In this document: piece by piece, positions 15,979-24,576 of the stretch
Position numbering within the stretch: position 1 is the first letter of the stretch
Layout: the number at the start of each line of letters is the position of its first letter
DNA from: Betaproteobacteria bacterium
GTDB taxonomy: Bacteria > Pseudomonadota > Gammaproteobacteria > Burkholderiales > Casimicrobiaceae
Assembly: GCA_013298045.1 (NCBI GenBank)
Contig: JAAFJI010000009.1
Span: forward strand, 1 to 33,765
Direction: 5' to 3'
Length of the DNA stretch: 33,765 nucleotides
Position numbers and translations under genes: made by a program
The notes under the pieces: model-generated
Told to the model about the DNA's origin: nothing
The model's input: the letters and a program-made list of their open reading frames with translations, nothing else
Databases searched by the model: none

Positions 15979-17607
15979 TTAGCGGCGCGCGCCGGTGATG
16001 AGCGCCTCCAGCGCGTTCATACGCTCGCGAAGCGCGTTGAGTTCGCGATCCTTGTCGGCGAGTGCGGCAGTGAGCGCCTGAATCGCGCCGAGCGCAACGC
16101 CCGCCATGTCGCCTGGTGCGATTGCTTTCGGATTGTTGCCGAGCGAAAAGGTGCGATGAAAGTCCTCAGCCGTCGGTCCAAGATGCTGCTCATCCTTGCT
16201 CGACGCAAGATAGTTCCAGGTGTAAATCGGCAGCTTGGCGACCGCTTGAAGCAAGCGCTCACCACTCACCGGAATCATGTTCTCCTTGAGCGTGATCGAC
16301 GAAGCCTGGGTCAGCGCACCGGTAATGTTCAAATTGCCATTGGCCGCGAGCGTGAGCTGCGGCGTCCCCGCGCCGGCGACGTTGACGCGGAAGCCGCCCT
16401 GACCGGCAGTCGTCTCCCAGGTGGTCACAGGCGCTGCCGTGGTCTGGTAGCTCACCGTCACGTCGCCGTTGTTGACCAGGCTCGCGAGGGTGCGTGTGGC
16501 CGTGGTCGCGCTCGCCTCATCAACCAGCAAGCGCGTACTTCCGTCCTGGCGACGAAGATGCAAGGGTTGTGCGGGCGACGCGGTGCCGAAGCCTACATTG
16601 CCGCTGGCTGCGATATCGATCGCACTCGTTGGCGCGCCGGGGCGAATACGAAACGGTAGACGGTTTCCGCCAGTCTGATCGCGCACAAAAAAGTTCGCTT
16701 CGTTGCCAGCGACGTCCCAGGTCTGCGCGGTGTAGCCGCCGCTGTTGTTTTGCTCAAAGCGAATCGCCGGGGTGTCCGATGTGTTGGCGTGTATGTCAAG
16801 CACCGGCGTGGCCGTGCGCAGTCCGATCTTTCCGTTGTTGCCGATGAATAAACTGTTGGTCGGCGCACCGCCGCTCACGGTAAACGGAATGGTCACACTC
16901 GTGATGTCTTCAATCGAAAACTTATTCGCCCCGCCGCTGGCCGAATCGTTGGCCGTGAGCTGCCAATCGGTGGCCGGGAATGCACCAATGCTCGTGTCCT
17001 CAAACTTGATGCGGGTGTTGTTTTCTTTGAGACGGATGGTGTCGAAGCTGAAAACTTCGTTGTCAACGCAGTCAAAGCCGACGCAAAGGCTACCCTGAAC
17101 GATTTGATCGTCGGGAACTACGACATCCTTGCTGTCGTCGCGACGGGTGCGTTTGCTCGCGTCGCTTGCGACCTTGCCATCGGCTGCCCGTTTGGTCGTG
17201 TCTCGACGCTGCGGCTCCTCCGGACCCGCCGTATAAAGCACGCCGCCCTGAATCAGGAACGCGCCGTTTCGCGTCGCCACCTGCGGCGGCGTTCGCGGCA
17301 CATCGCGACTGAGTCCACGCGGCGCGACCGACGACACAAAAGTTAACTCGTAGGTGTAATTTCCGGCCGCGAGCTGCGCCGGATCGGCGACGATCTGCAC
17401 CGCCTCGGCACCGAAGTTGCGCTCGGTGACGCTACCGTCTGGGCCTGCGATGCGAAGGGTCGCCGCAGCATGCGGGAAATCCGTCGCCCATCGCAATTGC
17501 GCCCCGCTTTGCGACTGGGTGACCGGTCGATTCGATGACGAAGCAAGCGTGATCGTTGAACTCGCCGCGAGCGCACAGGCAACGAGCGTTAAGACAAAAT
17601 TTTTCAT
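15979..17607 (-). CDS. Exported protein with C-terminal peptidase S74 chaperone domain
   Basis: A 542-residue protein with an N-terminal signal peptide (MKNFVLTLVACALAASS...). A Ser/Thr- and charged-rich region (about 90-160) precedes repeated tail-fibre-like beta segments (GNNGKIGLRTATPVLDIHA, SGNVGFGTASPAQPLHL). The last 110 residues are an S74 intramolecular chaperone: SSITLKENMIPVSGERLL with the candidate Ser437/Lys441 self-cleavage dyad, LPIYTWNYL, HLGPTAEDFHRTFSLG and GVALGAIQAL, ending in a coiled coil. In phage fibres this domain drives trimerisation then cleaves itself. Here it is on an exported chromosomal protein with no phage genes nearby, so a trimeric surface fibre is the inference. 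Confidence 0.87.
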   Translation of the reverse strand: MKNFVLTLVACALAASSTITLASSSNRPVTQSQSGAQLRWATDFPHAAATLRIAGPDGSVTERNFGAEAVQIVADPAQLAAGNYTYELTFVSSVAPRGLSRDVPRTPPQVATRNGAFLIQGGVLYTAGPEEPQRRDTTKRAADGKVASDASKRTRRDDSKDVVVPDDQIVQGSLCVGFDCVDNEVFSFDTIRLKENNTRIKFEDTSIGAFPATDWQLTANDSASGGANKFSIEDITSVTIPFTVSGGAPTNSLFIGNNGKIGLRTATPVLDIHANTSDTPAIRFEQNNSGGYTAQTWDVAGNEANFFVRDQTGGNRLPFRIRPGAPTSAIDIAASGNVGFGTASPAQPLHLRRQDGSTRLLVDEASATTATRTLASLVNNGDVTVSYQTTAAPVTTWETTAGQGGFRVNVAGAGTPQLTLAANGNLNITGALTQASSITLKENMIPVSGERLLQAVAKLPIYTWNYLASSKDEQHLGPTAEDFHRTFSLGNNPKAIAPGDMAGVALGAIQALTAALADKDRELNALRERMNALEALITGARR

Positions 17608-17736
17608 GTCCCACCCCAGTTTGTTTGGAACCGCGAGTGTAGCGAGCGCTCAGAAAAATGGAAGGGGTCGGGTTTCGGCAACGCGCAGCGAATGTGGAGC
17701 CTGATTGCGGCACGCAGCGCGAGAATTTAATAACAC

Positions 17737-17842
17737 TATCGCTTATTGCCTCAATGGATATGGCGAATTAAACGCTTTTTATAATTGTTTACACAATACT
17801 TTATCTAGACAGACACCATTTATCATTGGGCAATAAGCGATA
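17737..17842. repeat. Intergenic palindromic element, copy 6 (84-nt core 17748-17831) with perfect 14-bp outer stem
   Basis: The core is bounded by GCC at 17748 and GGGC ending at 17831, exactly 84 nt. TATCGCTTATTGCC (17737-17750) and GGCAATAAGCGATA (17829-17842) are perfect complements, so the stem continues outside the core. Including inner sequence, the arms match over 22-24 nt with two single-base bulges. It lies between the S74 gene start and the dedA stop, 40 nt after the latter. The rest of the gap 17608-17870 shows nothing else. Confidence 0.75.
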
Positions 17843-17870
17843 AAGTTTACGGATTGGCGCTGAGCGGCAA

Positions 17871-18521
17871 TCACACGCTTCGAACAGATTTTGCCGCTCG
17901 TCGCTCTTGCAAATACTTAATGCCGATAGGCAAGACCGAAACGATGACGATGGCAACCACGATGAGTGAGAGGTTAGCCCTCACCCACGGCAGGTTTCCG
18001 AACACGTAGCCTGCGTAGACGAGGGAGGTGATCCAAAGCAGCGCGCCGAGCACGTTGTAGAAAAAGAACCGGCGGTACGGCATGCGCGCCACACCTGCCA
18101 AAAAAGGCACGAACGTTCGCACGATGGGAACGAATCGCCCCATGACGATGGAAAACGCGCCGTACTTCTCGTAGAACGCCTGCGTTTTTTCGAGGTACGA
18201 CTGGCGAAAGACTTTTGAGTCTTTGTTGGCAAACAATTTCAAGCCGATGCGCCGACCGATCGTGTAATTCACGGAGTCGCCGAGTACGGCCGCGACGATC
18301 AGGATCAGCACAAAAACGTGAACGTTGACGCCGGTGATCGCGGCGATCGCGCCCGCGACGAATAGCAGCGAATCGCCCGGAAGAAACGGCATGACCACCA
18401 CGCCGGTTTCAACGAAGATAATGAGCGCAACAATTGCAACGAAGCTCCACACGTTCGCCTGAGCGATTTCAAGCAAACGGTCGTCGAGCAGTCCGAAGAA
18501 TTGAATGAGATCGGCGATCAC
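17871..18521 (-). CDS. DedA-family membrane protein
   Basis: A 216-residue inner-membrane protein with about five hydrophobic segments. It has the DedA signatures FVETGVVVMPFLPGDSLLFVAGAIA (about 36-60) and GRFVPIVRTFVPFLAGVARMPYRRF (about 117-141), which hold the essential acidic and arginine residues. DedA proteins are proposed lipid scramblases that recycle undecaprenyl phosphate or phospholipids and support envelope integrity. The start appears to be GTG (complement 18519-18521). Gene order after secF is not known to me as conserved. Confidence 0.93.
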   Translation of the reverse strand: MIADLIQFFGLLDDRLLEIAQANVWSFVAIVALIIFVETGVVVMPFLPGDSLLFVAGAIAAITGVNVHVFVLILIVAAVLGDSVNYTIGRRIGLKLFANKDSKVFRQSYLEKTQAFYEKYGAFSIVMGRFVPIVRTFVPFLAGVARMPYRRFFFYNVLGALLWITSLVYAGYVFGNLPWVRANLSLIVVAIVIVSVLPIGIKYLQERRAAKSVRSV

Positions 18522-18607
18522 AGCGTAGGTGGTTTGGAGCGACCCGGGTCGCGCTCACATTGACGGTGAGCGCGCGCAGTGAAAGCTGAACGCGACTCCC
18601 AAATTCG

Positions 18608-19597
18608 TTACGCCAAAATCTTTTCGGCTTCGAGCGGGTCTTTTGGTTTGCCTTCAGGCTTCACCAGATTCTCGCGCGACACGCCAAGCCAGCGAATGAG
18701 CGGTGCCATCACCAGCACCGACGAGTAGATGCCGAAGCAGATACCGATGGTGAGCGCGAGCGCGAAATAGTGCAGCGTCTCGCCGCCGAACAGCAGCATG
18801 AAGAGCACCATGATTTGGGTGGTGCCGTGAGTAATGATGGTGCGCGAAATGGTGGAGGTGATCGCGTTGTCGATCACCTCTTCGACCGAGGCTTTACGCA
18901 TTTTGCGGAAGTTCTCGCGCACCCGATCGGCGATCACGACCGATTCGTTCACCGAGTAGCCAAGCACTGCCAGACATGCGGCGAGCACCGGCAAATTGAA
19001 CTCCCAGCCAAATATCGCAAACAGCCCGAGAATGATCACCACATCGTGCAAGTTCGCGATGATCGCGGCAACGGCGAAGCGCCACTCGAAGCGGATCGCA
19101 AGATAGGCCATGATGCCCACGATCACCAGGAGCAGCGCCAGCGCGCCGCTTTCAAAGAGCTCGCGACCCACTTGACCGCCGACGAATTCAACGCGCTTGA
19201 GCTCGATTTTCTCCGCCCCCTCGCCACATGCATTTTTCGCATCATTGACCACGCGCGCCGATCCGCAGATCGCCTTGAACAGGTTTTCTCCCATTTGCGC
19301 GTTGGAGATGCTCTGCACAATTGGCAGGCGCACCAGCACTTCTGTTGGCGAGCCGAAGTTCTGTACAAACGCCTCACCGGTGTTGAGTGTCTCGACGGCG
19401 GTGCGCACCTGCGCGACGTCGGCAGTTTTTGCAAAATGCAGCTCTGCTACGGTTCCGCCCTTAAAGTCGATCCCGAAGTTCAAGCCCTTGTAGGCGAGTG
19501 CGCCGACGGCAATTAGAAAAGTTAAAAGCGAAATCACGTTGAAGATCAACGCGTATTTCATGAACGGCAGGTCGCGTTTGAAGCGGAAGAATTCCAT
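18608..19597 (-). CDS. secF: Protein translocase subunit SecF
   Basis: A 329-residue SecF with six expected membrane segments. The first helix is near 15-35, followed by FGIDFKGGTVAELHF (about 45-60) that opens the periplasmic domain. The conserved cytoplasmic-face segment GYSVNESVVIADRVRENFRKMR (about 225-246) and SRTIITHGTTQIMVL are present. With SecD and YajC it uses the proton gradient to complete export through SecYEG. An AAAGGAA ribosome-binding site precedes the ATG. It starts 26 nt after secD. Confidence 0.97.
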   Translation of the reverse strand: MEFFRFKRDLPFMKYALIFNVISLLTFLIAVGALAYKGLNFGIDFKGGTVAELHFAKTADVAQVRTAVETLNTGEAFVQNFGSPTEVLVRLPIVQSISNAQMGENLFKAICGSARVVNDAKNACGEGAEKIELKRVEFVGGQVGRELFESGALALLLVIVGIMAYLAIRFEWRFAVAAIIANLHDVVIILGLFAIFGWEFNLPVLAACLAVLGYSVNESVVIADRVRENFRKMRKASVEEVIDNAITSTISRTIITHGTTQIMVLFMLLFGGETLHYFALALTIGICFGIYSSVLVMAPLIRWLGVSRENLVKPEGKPKDPLEAEKILA

Positions 19598-19623
19598 GAT
19601 GTGTTTCCTTTGCTACCGGCCGA

Positions 19624-21534
19624 TTAGTTTGCGTCGGCCGCGGCGGGTTTGGTCACCACGCTGTCGGGACGCCAGACGGTGCCAATCGAGATTTTTTCGA
19701 GTTTTTTGCGAGCACCGTAGATCAAGTTGACCACCCCGCGCGCGAAGAACACCGCCGAGAACATCGACGTCAAGATGCCGAGACAGTGGACTACCGCGAA
19801 GCCTTTCACCGGTCCGGTGCCGAACGCGAATAGTGCAATACCGGCGATCAGCGTGGTGATGTTCGAGTCAAGAATGGTCGCCCACGCGCGATCGAAACCG
19901 GCGGCGATCGCGTCTTGCGGCTTAGCCCCGTTTCTCAATTCCTCGCGAATGCGCTCATTAATCAGCACGTTGGCGTCAATGGCCATACCGAGCGTCAGCG
20001 CGATTGCTGCAATGCCCGGCAAGGTGAGTGTGGCTTGAAGCATCGAGAGAATCGCGATCAGCAAGAGCACGTTGATTGCAAGCGCGAGCGCGGAGACCAA
20101 ACCCATCACCATGTAATAGGCGATGATAAAGATAGAGAGCGCGACGAAGCCCCATTTCACCGAATTGAAACCACGATCGATATTTTCCGCACCGAGGCTT
20201 GGGCCGACCGTGCGCTCTTCGATAATTTCCATCGGCGCGGCAATCGAGCCGGAGCGAATCAAAAGCGCGATGTCGCTTGTCTCCCGCACCGTCATGCTGC
20301 CGCTGATTTGGAACTGCGCGCCGAGCTCACTTTGCGTGGTCGGCGCGGTGATCACCTCGGCCTTGCCTTTTTCGATCAACACAATCGCCATGCGCTCTTT
20401 AACGTTCTGGCTGGTGTGCTCGCGCAGCACGCGTGCGCCCTGGGAGTCGGTCGAGACGCGAACGATAGGCTGATTGTTTTGCGAATCGAACGCTGGCTCG
20501 GCACTTGAAATCCGCTCGCCGGTAATGATCGGCTGTTTGCGCACAACGATTTGCTCGCCGGTGCGATCAACCAGCAATTCCATCCCGAACGGCACATTGC
20601 CGTTCTTCGCCGCTTCAAGCGTGGAGGCGTTTTTGCCGCCGTGGGCTTCGACGTGGCGGAATTCAAGGGTGCCGGTGCGACCGATCACATCTTTCAAACG
20701 CGCGGGGTCGGATGCGCCCGGCACCTGAATCACGATGCGGTCGGCGCCCTGGCGCTGAATGATCGGCTCGGTCAGCCCCAGCGCATTGATTCGGTTATTG
20801 AGCACTTTCTGGTTCTGCTCAATCGCCGAATCAGCGAGTTTGCGTTTGGCCTCTTCCTTGATCGTGAGCACCAGGCGCAGCTCGGGTGCTGCGCCGTCTT
20901 CACGAATCGCCAAATCGTTATTCGCCGCGGCAATTGCCTGTTGCGCCTTGTCGCGCTCGCCGGCATCGGTGAAGCGAACTACCAGCGTGTCGCCCGCCTT
21001 GCTCACACCACCGTAGGACACTTTTTTCTCGCGCAACAACGAGCGCACATCCGACATGTTTCGTTCGGCGGCACGATCCAGCGCCCCCTTCATATCGACC
21101 TGCATCAGAAAGTGCACACCGCCGCGAAGGTCGAGTCCCAAAAACATCGGCAGCGCATTCATCGACTGCATCCATTTCGGAACGGTCGATTCGTTGGTGA
21201 GGGCGATGATGTAGTTACCGGTGCCGTCGGCCACGCCGTTGTTGAGCGCTTTGAGCAAGGCTTCTTTCGCCTTCAGCTGCGTCACCGTGTCGCCGCCCTG
21301 GAAGCGGATATGCACCCCGTTTGCATCGAGCGCCGAATAGCCAATCGGCACACCCGCGTCTTTAAGTGTCGATTCCACACGCCCCAAGAGCGCGTTGTCG
21401 AGCTTGACCGCCGCCTTGTTGGTCGAGACTTGCACCGCCGGAACCTGTGGGAAGAAGTTCGGTACGGTGTAGAGCAATCCGATCGCCAGCGCGACGATCA
21501 TGATGGCGTATTTCCAGAGCGGGTAACGATTCAT
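19624..21534 (-). CDS. secD: Protein translocase subunit SecD
   Basis: A 636-residue SecD. The N-terminal membrane segment (MNRYPLWKYAIMIVALAIGLLY) is followed by the long periplasmic P1 region with LGLDLRGGVHFLMQVD and GLTEPIIQRQGADRIVIQVPG. The C-terminal membrane domain has GMAIDANVLINERIREELRNG. I use the ATG at 21534, which has AGGA six bases upstream; an ATG eight codons earlier lacks one. Middle gene of yajC-secD-secF. Confidence 0.97.
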   Translation of the reverse strand: MNRYPLWKYAIMIVALAIGLLYTVPNFFPQVPAVQVSTNKAAVKLDNALLGRVESTLKDAGVPIGYSALDANGVHIRFQGGDTVTQLKAKEALLKALNNGVADGTGNYIIALTNESTVPKWMQSMNALPMFLGLDLRGGVHFLMQVDMKGALDRAAERNMSDVRSLLREKKVSYGGVSKAGDTLVVRFTDAGERDKAQQAIAAANNDLAIREDGAAPELRLVLTIKEEAKRKLADSAIEQNQKVLNNRINALGLTEPIIQRQGADRIVIQVPGASDPARLKDVIGRTGTLEFRHVEAHGGKNASTLEAAKNGNVPFGMELLVDRTGEQIVVRKQPIITGERISSAEPAFDSQNNQPIVRVSTDSQGARVLREHTSQNVKERMAIVLIEKGKAEVITAPTTQSELGAQFQISGSMTVRETSDIALLIRSGSIAAPMEIIEERTVGPSLGAENIDRGFNSVKWGFVALSIFIIAYYMVMGLVSALALAINVLLLIAILSMLQATLTLPGIAAIALTLGMAIDANVLINERIREELRNGAKPQDAIAAGFDRAWATILDSNITTLIAGIALFAFGTGPVKGFAVVHCLGILTSMFSAVFFARGVVNLIYGARKKLEKISIGTVWRPDSVVTKPAAADAN

Positions 21535-21673
21535 AGCGAATCCTATTAAGCGGTTCATTTCGACGTAGCGGCACGTCGATGGTTTTCAAGAGCGCCGTGG
21601 CGCTCGGTCGGAGCGGCGCTCGTAGCGGTGGTGTTCGCTCGGGTCGGCTCGCGCCTAAACCCCCGAGCTCCGC

Positions 21674-21991
21674 CTACATGGCTTTGATCGAGCCTTTTGG
21701 CAAAAGTGCAGTAATCGCGTTGCGCTGAAAATTAATTTCCGTTCCGCCGACTTGCAGCGTGACGTAGTTTTCATCGAGTTTGGTCACTTTGCCAACAATG
21801 CCGCCTGCGGTTACGCATTCGTCGCCCTTTTGCAGCGCCTCGATCATCGCCTTCTGCTCTTTCGCTCGCTTCTGTTGCGGACGAATCAGCAAGAAATAGA
21901 AAACAACAAAAATGCCGATCATCGGCAACAAGGAGAGAAATTCGCTTCCAGTCGCGCCGCCAGCACTTTGCGCGTAAGCCGTACCAATCAT
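21674..21991 (-). CDS. yajC: Preprotein translocase accessory subunit YajC
   Basis: A 105-residue protein with one N-terminal membrane helix (FLSLLPMIGIFVVFYFLLI, about 18-36). The YajC signature RPQQKRAKEQKAMIEALQKGDECVTAGGIVGKV follows directly. It associates with SecDF. First gene of the operon, with 139 nt before the secD start. tgt and queA, often found upstream of yajC, are absent; the XpaC-like gene lies there instead. Confidence 0.96.
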   Translation of the reverse strand: MIGTAYAQSAGGATGSEFLSLLPMIGIFVVFYFLLIRPQQKRAKEQKAMIEALQKGDECVTAGGIVGKVTKLDENYVTLQVGGTEINFQRNAITALLPKGSIKAM

Positions 21992-22090
21992 GGAGACATC
22001 CTAAACAGGTCGAAAAAGTTAACCTGCAATTCTATCTTTCGCCCGAGCGTGACCAGCAAGATCATTGCCATTACAACTATAGCTATCTTC

Positions 22091-22174
22091 GCCGCATAGA
22101 ATATTGCGACTGTGTAATTCGATATCTATGAGAAGATTGTACTAAATTTTGTTGTATCTATTATTTTATTGGGC
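22091..22174. repeat. Intergenic AT-rich palindromic element, copy 3 (84 nt)
   Basis: GCCGCATAGAATATT (22091-22105) and ATTATTTTATTGGGC (22160-22174) bound an 84-nt AT-rich segment and match as inverted copies at about 10 of 15 positions. It lies between yajC and the XpaC-like gene, 31 nt beyond the latter's stop, so it occupies the yajC promoter region too. Confidence 0.68.
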
Positions 22175-22204
22175 ATTCATCAAAACAGCCATTCTGTGGC
22201 TCGT

Positions 22205-22900
22205 CTACTTGAGCAGCACAGGCGCATCAGCCGACGCCGAGGACACGGCGAACTTCTGTGAGAGGAATTTTGAGTGATCGAGGAACGCCTGCGTATCGTG
22301 TGCCGCGAGCGCGGACGAAAGCGCGTTCACCTTCGCGGTTAACTCGTCAGCCGTCTGCCCAAGCGTGGCGTCCGGCGTCAAGCCGTTGTCGAGCGTCTTG
22401 GTGTGAACGAGGTTCGCAGGAAGGTCCCAAAAACGCTGTAGCGCCTCAGGCAAGTAGCGAAGCGCGATGTTGCGCGCGTGAAAGGTGTCTTCGAGCGATA
22501 GACCGTCGCTCGTTTTCTCCCACTGCTTCAACATCGCCTCGATCGAATCGCAGAGCTTGTTTAACTTGATCCCGGTATTCGCGGAAAGTCGTCGCCCCGG
22601 ATTGGCCTCCACCAGGCGGCGAATCGCCGCGAGCGCACGCGCGGTCGCAGCGCGGGTGTCCTCATCGTCGGCAAAACTGAGTTCGCTCCAGTCCGGACCA
22701 CTGAGTTTCGGCCAGCCGAACCACATGCCACCCACCGCGAACCCCGCACCGTATGCGAGTGCGCCGATCGGCAGCCACGACGTCGCGAGCCAACCCATGC
22801 CGACCATCGCAACCGTGCCTGCGGCGAGCGAAGTGCCAATCCAGTTCGCAGGAGAAAACAGCACCCGCGTTGCGCTCTCGGTGAACCCGGTGGTTTTCAT
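22205..22900 (-). CDS. XpaC-like membrane protein linked to TelA
   Basis: A 231-residue protein with two adjacent membrane helices near the N-terminus (about 18-38 and 43-62). A cytoplasmic helical domain follows, with ALAAIRRLVEANPGR, LNKLCDSIEAMLKQWE and ARNIALRYLPEALQRFWDLPANL, then a Leu-rich C-terminal helix. The RYLPEALQRF segment resembles the RYLPDTLxxY pattern of XpaC-like proteins, which are paired with TelA homologues in Bacillus (xpaC-yaaN). It starts 14 nt after the vWA gene stop and is the last gene of the minus-strand operon. Similarity is from a few motifs, so the family call is moderate; the link to TelA at 26000 supports it. Confidence 0.65.
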   Translation of the reverse strand: MKTTGFTESATRVLFSPANWIGTSLAAGTVAMVGMGWLATSWLPIGALAYGAGFAVGGMWFGWPKLSGPDWSELSFADDEDTRAATARALAAIRRLVEANPGRRLSANTGIKLNKLCDSIEAMLKQWEKTSDGLSLEDTFHARNIALRYLPEALQRFWDLPANLVHTKTLDNGLTPDATLGQTADELTAKVNALSSALAAHDTQAFLDHSKFLSQKFAVSSASADAPVLLK

Positions 22901-22914
22901 CGTGACGTGATTGA

Positions 22915-24576
22915 CTATTGGTACGCGCGAATTTCTTTGAACACCGCTGGCAATGGTGTTTTGCGTGCATCGAAACTGCGCCCGCCACTCATCTTCGCGA
23001 TTTCTTTCAGCAACGAATCGTTCGCCTCGCCGAACGCGACGGTGAACACTGGAATCGCGCGTGCATCTTCCGGAAGTGCTGCGTAGGCTTCCTTAAACTG
23101 CGCGAAATTGCGCCCTTGATTACTCTCGCCGTCGGTGAACGCGATGACCGAATATTGGTAGCTGCGATTCTTCGCCTGCTCCGCACTCATCGCATTGAGT
23201 GCGGCGAGAATTGCGTCGTAGAGCGCCGTGCCGCCTTTCATCTCAAGACCGGTTGCATAGCCGCGCACCTGTTCGAGCACTTCGGCTTTTTTTTGCGCGT
23301 TCGCCGTCGATGTCGCTGGCGGAAATTCGAAGCTCGTGAGCTTGCCGGGATTGTCCGAGAACGGCAGCATCCACACTTTCTCACGACTTGAGAGCCGCGC
23401 GAGACGCCCGGTGAGCGAGGCATCCGCGCCCGCGATGCTGTGCAACGCGTTAATCAAATCGCCGCGTCGACCATGGTTGTTCATACTGCCGCTGACATCG
23501 AGTACGAAGGTCGAAGCGATCGGGCGACGAAATTCGTTCAGATACGCATCGATCAAACCATCGGCCAGACCGCGATCCGGCGAGAACGGCAATTCGATCA
23601 AAGTGCCGCCGGGGAAGCTCACCGCACTCGCAACCGCCGGATTCACAGGCCGACGCAAGGTCGTTTTCGCAAGCCAACTTTGCGCCTCTTCGCCTTTCAA
23701 ATAATCGACGACTTTTTGATACTCACCGCGCTTCGCGTCATTGAGCAACATGAACGGATAGTCGGCCGTTGCGATGCCTTCGCGCGGATAGAACAGTTTC
23801 AACTGCTCCTTCAATTTCCCCGATTGATTCATCGAGAGCAACCAACTTTCGTAGTTGATAAAGGCGTTCACGTAAACACCTTGTTGCTCGTAGAACTTTT
23901 CACTCAAATACGTTGAGTTGTCGCCGACCAATTTGTAGCCACGAAGAAAATCGGCGACAGCTTTGCGATCGATGTCGGCTGCGGTAAGCGCTTCCGATTT
24001 CTGCGTCGATGCGGCAACCACGCCCACAAGCGCCATGTAGCCTTGATTGGATGTCGCCGGATTCGAGAGGGCGTATTTGAGCTTGCCCGATTTCGCGGCG
24101 TCGGCGACCGTCTTCCAGGTGACTTTCGTTGTGTCAGTCCAGCCAAGTCTCGCGACTTCCGATTCGCTCACACCCACGACAATCGGTGACAGCATGATCT
24201 TTTCTTGCAGCTTCACGCGCGTCTGACCTTGCGGGTCGGAGAGCAAATATTTCGCATTCGCGAACCACGCAGCGTCTGCGGTCGTCTTACCGGTGAGCAC
24301 TTGCTCGGTGCTCTCCATTGTGCCGCCGTAGGTGAACTTGATTGTCACGCCCGTTGCTTTTTGCACCATCGCTTCGAGCGGTTGCGCGTCGCGCAGATCG
24401 CTCGTTGCGAGGACATTGAGCGTGCTCGTTGCGACAGACTTTGGTGCAGCATCGGTACTCTTTGGCGTGGGCTTCGGCGGAGGTTCCGACTTGCCGCACG
24501 CCACGACGAGCGCAGCCATGAGCGCGAGCGATGCAGCACGCGTGAGCGCGCCTACCGAAAGCGTTGCGAATTTCAT
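22915..24576 (-). CDS. Lipoprotein with solute-binding domain fused to a von Willebrand A domain
   Basis: A 553-residue protein. The lipoprotein signal peptide has lipobox VVAC with Cys27, followed by a Pro/Lys-rich linker. Residues about 50-335 look like a periplasmic solute-binding domain (TFTYGGTMESTEQVL-like binding loop, LKYALSNPATSNQGYMAL, NAFINYESWLLS). Residues about 350-550 are a vWA domain with a complete metal-ion (MIDAS) site: Asp360-x-Ser362-x-Ser364, Thr450 and Asp482. It overlaps the preceding gene by four bases (ATGA), indicating coupled translation. It probably acts at the periplasmic face, sensing or scaffolding through a metal-dependent vWA contact. The ligand is unknown. 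Confidence 0.85.
   Translation of the reverse strand: MKFATLSVGALTRAASLALMAALVVACGKSEPPPKPTPKSTDAAPKSVATSTLNVLATSDLRDAQPLEAMVQKATGVTIKFTYGGTMESTEQVLTGKTTADAAWFANAKYLLSDPQGQTRVKLQEKIMLSPIVVGVSESEVARLGWTDTTKVTWKTVADAAKSGKLKYALSNPATSNQGYMALVGVVAASTQKSEALTAADIDRKAVADFLRGYKLVGDNSTYLSEKFYEQQGVYVNAFINYESWLLSMNQSGKLKEQLKLFYPREGIATADYPFMLLNDAKRGEYQKVVDYLKGEEAQSWLAKTTLRRPVNPAVASAVSFPGGTLIELPFSPDRGLADGLIDAYLNEFRRPIASTFVLDVSGSMNNHGRRGDLINALHSIAGADASLTGRLARLSSREKVWMLPFSDNPGKLTSFEFPPATSTANAQKKAEVLEQVRGYATGLEMKGGTALYDAILAALNAMSAEQAKNRSYQYSVIAFTDGESNQGRNFAQFKEAYAALPEDARAIPVFTVAFGEANDSLLKEIAKMSGGRSFDARKTPLPAVFKEIRAYQ

Noticed and set aside
15979-17607. Prophage remnant suggested by the S74/tail-fibre-like gene
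   Set aside because: No other phage genes nearby, and the protein has a Sec signal peptide and a non-phage partner gene.
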